Shown here: in pieces, positions 60,579-64,000 of the stretch
Position numbering within the stretch: position 1 is the stretch's first letter
Layout: each line of letters opens with the position of its first letter
Assembly: GCA_030747075.1 (NCBI GenBank)
Contig: JASLLL010000012.1
Location: forward strand, 1 to 64,000
Direction: 5' to 3'
DNA: 64,000 bases
Source of the DNA: Gemmatimonadota bacterium
GTDB taxonomy: Bacteria; ARS69
Translations under genes and position numbers: made by a program
The notes under the pieces: generated by a model
What the model was told of the DNA's origin: nothing
What the model saw: only the letters and a program-made list of their open reading frames with translations
The model's database searches: none

Positions 60579-61562
60579 GTGAACTCCCCCCCGACCGGCA
60601 CTTCCAACCTCATGGGCTACCGGCGCGTCGGCGCGTCGGGTCTGCGCGTAAGCGAGATTGCGCTCGGCAGCTGGCTCACCTATGGCGCTTCCGTGGCCGA
60701 CTCCACCGCGCAGGCGTGCATTCGGGAAGCCATCGAATCGGGTGTGATCTTTCTCGACACGGCGGATGTCTACAACCACGGCGCCGCCGAGGAACTTCTG
60801 GGGAGGATGCTCGCGGACTACCAGCGCAGCGACCTGGTGCTGGCGACGAAGGCGTTCTTCCCGATGTCGGAGAATCCCAACGACCGCGGACTCTCTCGAA
60901 AGCACCTCTTCGAATCGGTCCATGCCAGCCTTCGCAGGCTTCGCACCGACTACATCGACCTCTACCAGTGTCACCGCTTCGACCCGGATACGCCCGTCTC
61001 GGAGACGGTGCGCGCCATGGACGACCTGGTTACCTCAGGGAAAATCCTCTACTGGGGGGTGTCGCTCTGGTCCGCTGCGCAGATCGCCGAAGCCGTGGAG
61101 ATTGCACGACACACCGGCGCCGCGCCGCCCGTCTCCAACCAGCCGCCCTATAATATGCTGCAGCGATCCATCGAGGAGGATGTTCTCCCGCTCTGCCGCA
61201 GAGAGGGGGTCGGGCAGGTGGTGTACTGCCCGCTCTCGCAGGGCCTCCTGACGGGGAAGTATGCGGGCGGGAAACTTCCCGAAGGGTCGCGCGCGGCCGA
61301 CGAGAAGGCCGGGCAGTTCCTTCGCCCGAGGATGACTCCCGCAAACCATGAGCAGGTGGATCGCCTCGCGAAGCTCGCGGCGGAGGCCGGGCTGTCGCTG
61401 GTGCAGTTGGCGCTGGCGTGGGTTCTGAGGGACGACTGCGTCGCGGCCGCGATCATCGGCGCGACGACACCGGAGCAGGTGCGCGAAAATGTGGCCGCCT
61501 CCGGAATCCGGCTCGACGAGGACTTCCTCTACCGCGTGGAAATGGTGCTCTCCGCAAGCTGA
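60579..61562 (+). CDS. Aldo/keto reductase (voltage-gated K-channel beta-subunit type)
   Basis: 327 residues from the GTG at 60579 with GGAGG 6 bases upstream; the frame is open far upstream without a site. TIM-barrel NADPH-dependent reductase: GASGLRVSEIALGSWLTYG, FLDTADVYNHGAAEELLG (catalytic Asp and Tyr), VLATKAFFPMSENPNDRGLS (Lys), YIDLYQCHRFDPDTP (His), YWGVSLWSAAQIAEA and the cofactor end AIIGATTPEQVRENVAASGI. The N-R-G-L-S-R-K-H motif marks the YghZ/Kv-beta subgroup, which reduces aldehydes and methylglyoxal. It is divergent from the methyltransferase gene. Confidence 0.92.
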   Translation: MNSPPTGTSNLMGYRRVGASGLRVSEIALGSWLTYGASVADSTAQACIREAIESGVIFLDTADVYNHGAAEELLGRMLADYQRSDLVLATKAFFPMSENPNDRGLSRKHLFESVHASLRRLRTDYIDLYQCHRFDPDTPVSETVRAMDDLVTSGKILYWGVSLWSAAQIAEAVEIARHTGAAPPVSNQPPYNMLQRSIEEDVLPLCRREGVGQVVYCPLSQGLLTGKYAGGKLPEGSRAADEKAGQFLRPRMTPANHEQVDRLAKLAAEAGLSLVQLALAWVLRDDCVAAAIIGATTPEQVRENVAASGIRLDEDFLYRVEMVLSAS

Positions 61563-61759
61563 CCGCCACCCGCGCCTCTCCCCCACGCCACGATGTCCGC
61601 GGAACCGACACCGGCACGCGCCTTGCTCTGCACCCGGCTCCCGCCTCCCGCAAGGGCGGAGAACGCCGTGCACGCCACGCTCCGGGCTCCGCTCCCAACC
61701 GGAGGTGACGCACCCGGCGCAACCCGTGTTGCCACTTCTTCCCGGTCGAGGAGTCGCCC

Positions 61760-62110
61760 ATGATGTTCCCGCAGGACCGCCGACCTCCCCCTCCACGCCC
61801 CCCGCGTCCCGGCCACTTGTTCCGGCCCGGGCCGGGTCCCGACGGGCCGACCACACTGGACCGCCTCTGCCGAGTCCGGCGTCGGGCTCTTCGGGACCTG
61901 GGCGTTCGCCCTCCGAAACGCCCCCCGGGAGGGGACCCGCGCGCGCTCATTCTCCATGCCGCCACGCTCGACCGCTGGATCGCCCGCAATCTGGACCTTG
62001 CAGGCGGGCGACGCATCCCTCCCTGGGAGGACACCGGAGAACCATGGATCGAGGAAGAAGCCGCGGAGAACGAGGAGGAAGGAGAAGAAGATTGCCCGTG
62101 GGAATGGTGA
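61760..62110 (+). CDS. Small Pro-rich, acid-tailed hypothetical protein
   Basis: 116 residues from the ATG at 61760 with GAGGAG 6 bases upstream. The first 30 residues are Pro/Arg/Gly-rich (RRPPPPRPPRPGHLFRPGPG), a basic helical middle follows (LDRLCRVRRRALRDLGVRPP, HAATLDRWIARNLDLAGGRR), and the end is strongly acidic (EEEAAENEEEGEEDCPWEW). No family is recognised. It overlaps the glycosylase-like gene, so the two are probably coexpressed and may interact; a DNA- or RNA-binding accessory role is only a guess from the charge. Confidence 0.6.
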   Translation: MMFPQDRRPPPPRPPRPGHLFRPGPGPDGPTTLDRLCRVRRRALRDLGVRPPKRPPGGDPRALILHAATLDRWIARNLDLAGGRRIPPWEDTGEPWIEEEAAENEEEGEEDCPWEW

Positions 62111-63069
62111 AGCGCGGCCGGGTCCTGGCCCGGCTGGAGTCGGACATCGCATTCTGTGAGCGGTGCTACGGCCCGGAAAAGACACTTCCCGTCCGCTTCG
62201 AGCGACCCGCCGAACAGCCGGAACTTCTCATCCTGGGGGAACGCCCGCCCAGGCGGCTTCTGGAAAGGGACGGCCGCCTCGGAACGGGAGGCCCGGACCC
62301 GGGAACGCGCTTCCTCCGAAACCTCCTGGAAGATGCGCGGATCCCCCGGACGCGAATCCTGATGGCGTCCGCCATGCTGTGCCGACCGGCTTCCCGGGAA
62401 CTGGAGGCCGTGGTTCCGCCTGCCGCTTGTGTTCGTGCCTGCGCGTCCCATGTCCGTCGGTTGGTGGAGGCAGCCCGCCCGCCGCTCATCGTCGTCCTCG
62501 GGCACCGGGCGGTGCGGTCGGTCAAGGCGTGCTTCCCGAAGGAGGAGTCGCTCCGCAAGCTCCGCTTCCCGGCCATGGTGGGTCAGGCGGTTCCCTTAGG
62601 GTCGGCGGCGGTCGTCCCGCTCTACCAGACGACCACCCGCGCCCGCGTCACCCGCCCGGCAGAAGCGCAGAAGCGGGACTGGAAGTCGATCGGCACGCTC
62701 TATCACGCGCTTGCGGGAAGGCGCAGCGGCCTTGAAAAGGCGTGGACTTCCCACGCCCGCAGACGCACCTTCGTCCGGAACTCAACCCGGGAGGAAGGGA
62801 ATGAAACTCAAGCCGCTGCCGGTCATCGTGCTGGGGCTGGGTCCAATCGGACGCGCCGTCGCGAAAGAGATCGCGGGACAACCGGACATGGAACTCATGG
62901 GAGCCGTGGACCCGGCTCCGAAGTTCGCGGGGAAGAGCGTCGGCGAACTGATCCGGGACAAGAGCCGGGCGCGTCTTCGCGTTCACAAGAACCTGCCCGC
63001 ACAGATCAAGGCGCTCGGTCGCCGCCGCCCGACGCTGGCGGTTCACATGGCCACATCCCGCTTTCCTGA
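62092..63069 (+). CDS. Divergent uracil-DNA-glycosylase-superfamily protein with overrunning frame
   Basis: The recognisable part is about 62104-62720. Two starts are possible: TTG at 62092 with AAGGAG 7 bases upstream, or ATG at 62104. It resembles iron-sulfur uracil-DNA glycosylases: LESDIAFCERCYGPEK (C-x-x-C), ELLILGERPPRRLLERDGRL in place of G-E-A-P-G, GTRFLRNLLEDARIPRTRIL, ASAMLCRPASRELEA, CVRACASHVRRLVEA and PPLIVVLGHRAVRSVKACFP. The catalytic motif is altered, so activity is doubtful. The frame does not stop at the natural end (about LYHALAGRRS) but runs on to 63069, 269 bases into the next gene, with low-quality residues there. A lost stop or a sequence error is likely. Confidence 0.6.
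   Translation: MPVGMVKRGRVLARLESDIAFCERCYGPEKTLPVRFERPAEQPELLILGERPPRRLLERDGRLGTGGPDPGTRFLRNLLEDARIPRTRILMASAMLCRPASRELEAVVPPAACVRACASHVRRLVEAARPPLIVVLGHRAVRSVKACFPKEESLRKLRFPAMVGQAVPLGSAAVVPLYQTTTRARVTRPAEAQKRDWKSIGTLYHALAGRRSGLEKAWTSHARRRTFVRNSTREEGNETQAAAGHRAGAGSNRTRRRERDRGTTGHGTHGSRGPGSEVRGEERRRTDPGQEPGASSRSQEPARTDQGARSPPPDAGGSHGHIPLS
62739..62757 (+). promoter_or_regulatory. Hairpin between the glycosylase-like domain and the next gene
   Basis: GGCGTGG-ACTTC-CCACGCC is a perfect 7-bp stem with a 5-base loop, preceded by GAAAA and 43 bases before the ATG at 62801. No T-run follows, so it is more likely a leader structure than a terminator. Confidence 0.4.
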
Positions 63070-63796
63070 AGCGTATCCGCAGGTCCTGGAACTGGTGAAG
63101 CAGGGCGTCAGCGTGGTCTCCACCTGCGAAGAAATGGTGGCCGCACCGGATCGATGGCCGAAGGAGGCGCATGCGCTCGATCGTGCGTGCCGAAAGGCGG
63201 GGGTCTCTGTCCTCTCCGCGGGGGTCAACCCCGGCTTCGTGATGGACTTCCTCCCCGAAGTCCTGTCATCGGTCTGCGTGAGATTGGATTCGGTCCGGAT
63301 CACGCGCCATGTGGACACCGCAAAGCGCCGACGCGCCCTCCAGTTGAAGACCGGGGCCGGCATCACGGTGGAGGAGTTCCGCGCGCGAAAGCGGGCGGGC
63401 ACGATCGGCCATGTGGGTTGCCTGGATTCGCTGCTCTTTGTGCTGCGCCACTTGCGCCTTCCTCCGCAGACCATGAAGGCGGACGCGGAACTCCTGCGCC
63501 CGATCATCGCCGGGAAGGCCGTGGGAACCGGGCGCAACCGCATCCCGAAGGGACGCGTGGTCGGCGTTCACCAGACCGTGCGCGGCAGAGACTCCGCCAC
63601 GGGGAAGATCGTGGCGACGCTGGACCTCAAGATGGCGTACGGGTTGGAAGATCCGCACGACGCCATCTTCCTGAAGGGAGATCCACCGGTTGATCTGCGG
63701 ATCGACGGCGGAATCCAGGGAGACCGCGCTACCGTGGGAACGGTGCTGTCGACCATCCGGGACGCCGCCTATGCTCCCCCGGGGTTTGGGGGGTAG
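62801..63796 (+). CDS. 2,4-diaminopentanoate-dehydrogenase-like / dihydrodipicolinate-reductase-like oxidoreductase
   Basis: 331 residues from the ATG at 62801 with GGGAGGAAGGGA upstream. Rossmann fold with IVLGLGPIGRAVAKEIAGQP, ELMGAVDPAPKFAGKSVGEL, TLAVHMATSRFPEAYPQVLE, GVSVVSTCEEMVAAPDRWPK, and SAGVNPGFVMDFLPEVLS (substrate region), then KTGAGITVEEFRARKRAGTI with G-H-V-G. It matches DapB-like dehydrogenases best known from ornithine fermentation (2,4-diaminopentanoate dehydrogenase); the same fold also serves in other amino-acid pathways, and no other ornithine-fermentation gene is in the window. NAD(P)-dependent and cytoplasmic. Confidence 0.8.
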   Translation: MKLKPLPVIVLGLGPIGRAVAKEIAGQPDMELMGAVDPAPKFAGKSVGELIRDKSRARLRVHKNLPAQIKALGRRRPTLAVHMATSRFPEAYPQVLELVKQGVSVVSTCEEMVAAPDRWPKEAHALDRACRKAGVSVLSAGVNPGFVMDFLPEVLSSVCVRLDSVRITRHVDTAKRRRALQLKTGAGITVEEFRARKRAGTIGHVGCLDSLLFVLRHLRLPPQTMKADAELLRPIIAGKAVGTGRNRIPKGRVVGVHQTVRGRDSATGKIVATLDLKMAYGLEDPHDAIFLKGDPPVDLRIDGGIQGDRATVGTVLSTIRDAAYAPPGFGG

Positions 63797-63813
63797 CGCA
63801 CGGATCCGAGGCT

Positions 63814-63884
63814 GGGGAGGCGGCGCCGCCTCCCCGCCGGGCCCACCCGATCGGGCGGGCGAAGCCGCAATGGAGCCCGGCGGG
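63814..63884. terminator. Nested inverted repeats between convergent genes
   Basis: A perfect 22-base palindrome, GGGGAGGCGGC/GCCGCCTCCCC (63814-63835), is followed by a second arm pair, CCCGCCGGGC (63833-63842) and GCCCGGCGGG (63875-63884), which encloses CCCGATCGGG. The two structures share bases and exclude each other. The position between convergent genes suits a bidirectional terminator. No T-run is present. Confidence 0.55.
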
Positions 63885-63898
63885 AAGCGTGGTTCCGG

Positions 63899-64000
63899 CT
63901 AGTCGACCCGGAAGCGGAATCCCTGGCGCGTCGGGCCGCTCACTTCCGCGCCCTCCTGCGCCTCCAGCGAGAGGTTCCAGTCTCCGGGAGGGAAACGGCC
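63899..64000 (-). CDS. C-terminal end of an unidentified protein (cut by window edge)
   Basis: Reading left from the edge, the minus strand gives 33 codons to a TAG at 63901-63899: FPPGDWNLSLEAQEGAEVSG then RQGFRFRVD. It looks like the last two strands of a beta-sandwich, of the kind that ends FixH-like or Ig-like envelope proteins (P-x-G-x-W-x-L ... F-R-x-R-V). The family cannot be decided from so little. It is convergent with the dehydrogenase gene. Confidence 0.55.
   Translation of the reverse strand, partial: GRFPPGDWNLSLEAQEGAEVSGPTRQGFRFRVD

Overview
The window is a compact, high-GC bacterial chromosome segment with about 45 supported genes on both strands and no rRNA, tRNA or CRISPR array that I could see. 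Its clearest signature is a C-terminal Ig-like tail of the FlgD / Por-secretion-tail type (pattern NPF or PNP, then D-x-x-G-R-x-V-R-L, W-D-G-x-D, G-V-Y-F-x-R and a final K-V-T-x-x-R). It ends nine intact extracytoplasmic proteins and one gene remnant. That density, the giant beta-propeller and BNR proteins, DUF2723, DUF547 and LVIVD families and an extended GreA point to a deep lineage of the FCB superphylum or a neighbour (Eisenbacteria- or Krumholzibacteria-like). This assignment is an inference from family content, not from a marker gene.

Layout. 1-1110: fragments of two possible defence or mobile genes in sequence that looks lower in GC. 1174-10534: FlgD-tailed beta-repeat protein, secreted alpha/beta hydrolase, DUF998 membrane protein, malate dehydrogenase, NHL propeller, histidine kinase and TPR lipoprotein. 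10531-17298 (minus): five-haem cytochrome lipoprotein, response regulator with Cys-rich tail, sulfotransferase and a 21-repeat LVIVD protein. 17562-20665: DUF547 protein and two glycosyltransferases. 20690-22086: a deletion scar between two truncated genes, then a secreted acetolactate-decarboxylase-like protein. 22083-24490 (minus): a thrombospondin-type-3/FlgD protein and a DUF6345-like secreted protein. 24589-29911 (minus): a five-gene run of ArsR-methyltransferase regulator, S-adenosylhomocysteinase, NAD-dependent epimerase, tail-anchored small protein and GMC oxidoreductase.

30073-35228: membrane-anchored endonuclease/exonuclease/phosphatase-fold enzyme, cold-shock protein with a long leader, quinolinate synthase and a sulfatase-like lipoprotein. 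35239-42785 (minus): two closely related BNR/sortilin-like proteins around a GH9 glycosidase, all FlgD-tailed. 42889-46872 (minus): extended GreA and oligoendopeptidase F. 47051-49496: LpoB-like lipoprotein, COG3014-like TPR lipoprotein and a small membrane protein. 49569-54254: BNR protein plus subtilase, both FlgD-tailed. 54256-58410: DUF2723 membrane protein and a fused ADP-forming acyl-CoA synthetase with swapped subunit order. 58414-59211: a PIN/Phd toxin-antitoxin cassette bracketed by 29-bp direct repeats at the 3' end of an RNA uracil-C5 methyltransferase gene. 60579-64000: aldo/keto reductase, a small unknown protein, a divergent uracil-DNA-glycosylase-like protein whose frame overruns the next gene, a diaminopentanoate-dehydrogenase-like protein and a partial gene.

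Together the genes describe a cell that invests heavily in exported, C-terminally tagged surface or secreted proteins (protease, glycosidase, hydrolase, beta-propellers), with ordinary central metabolism between them. The most unusual items are the repeat-bracketed toxin-antitoxin cassette, the 3 x 7 LVIVD architecture, the secreted DUF6345-like/TSP3 pair, and the methionine-cycle operon that continues into a GMC oxidoreductase module.
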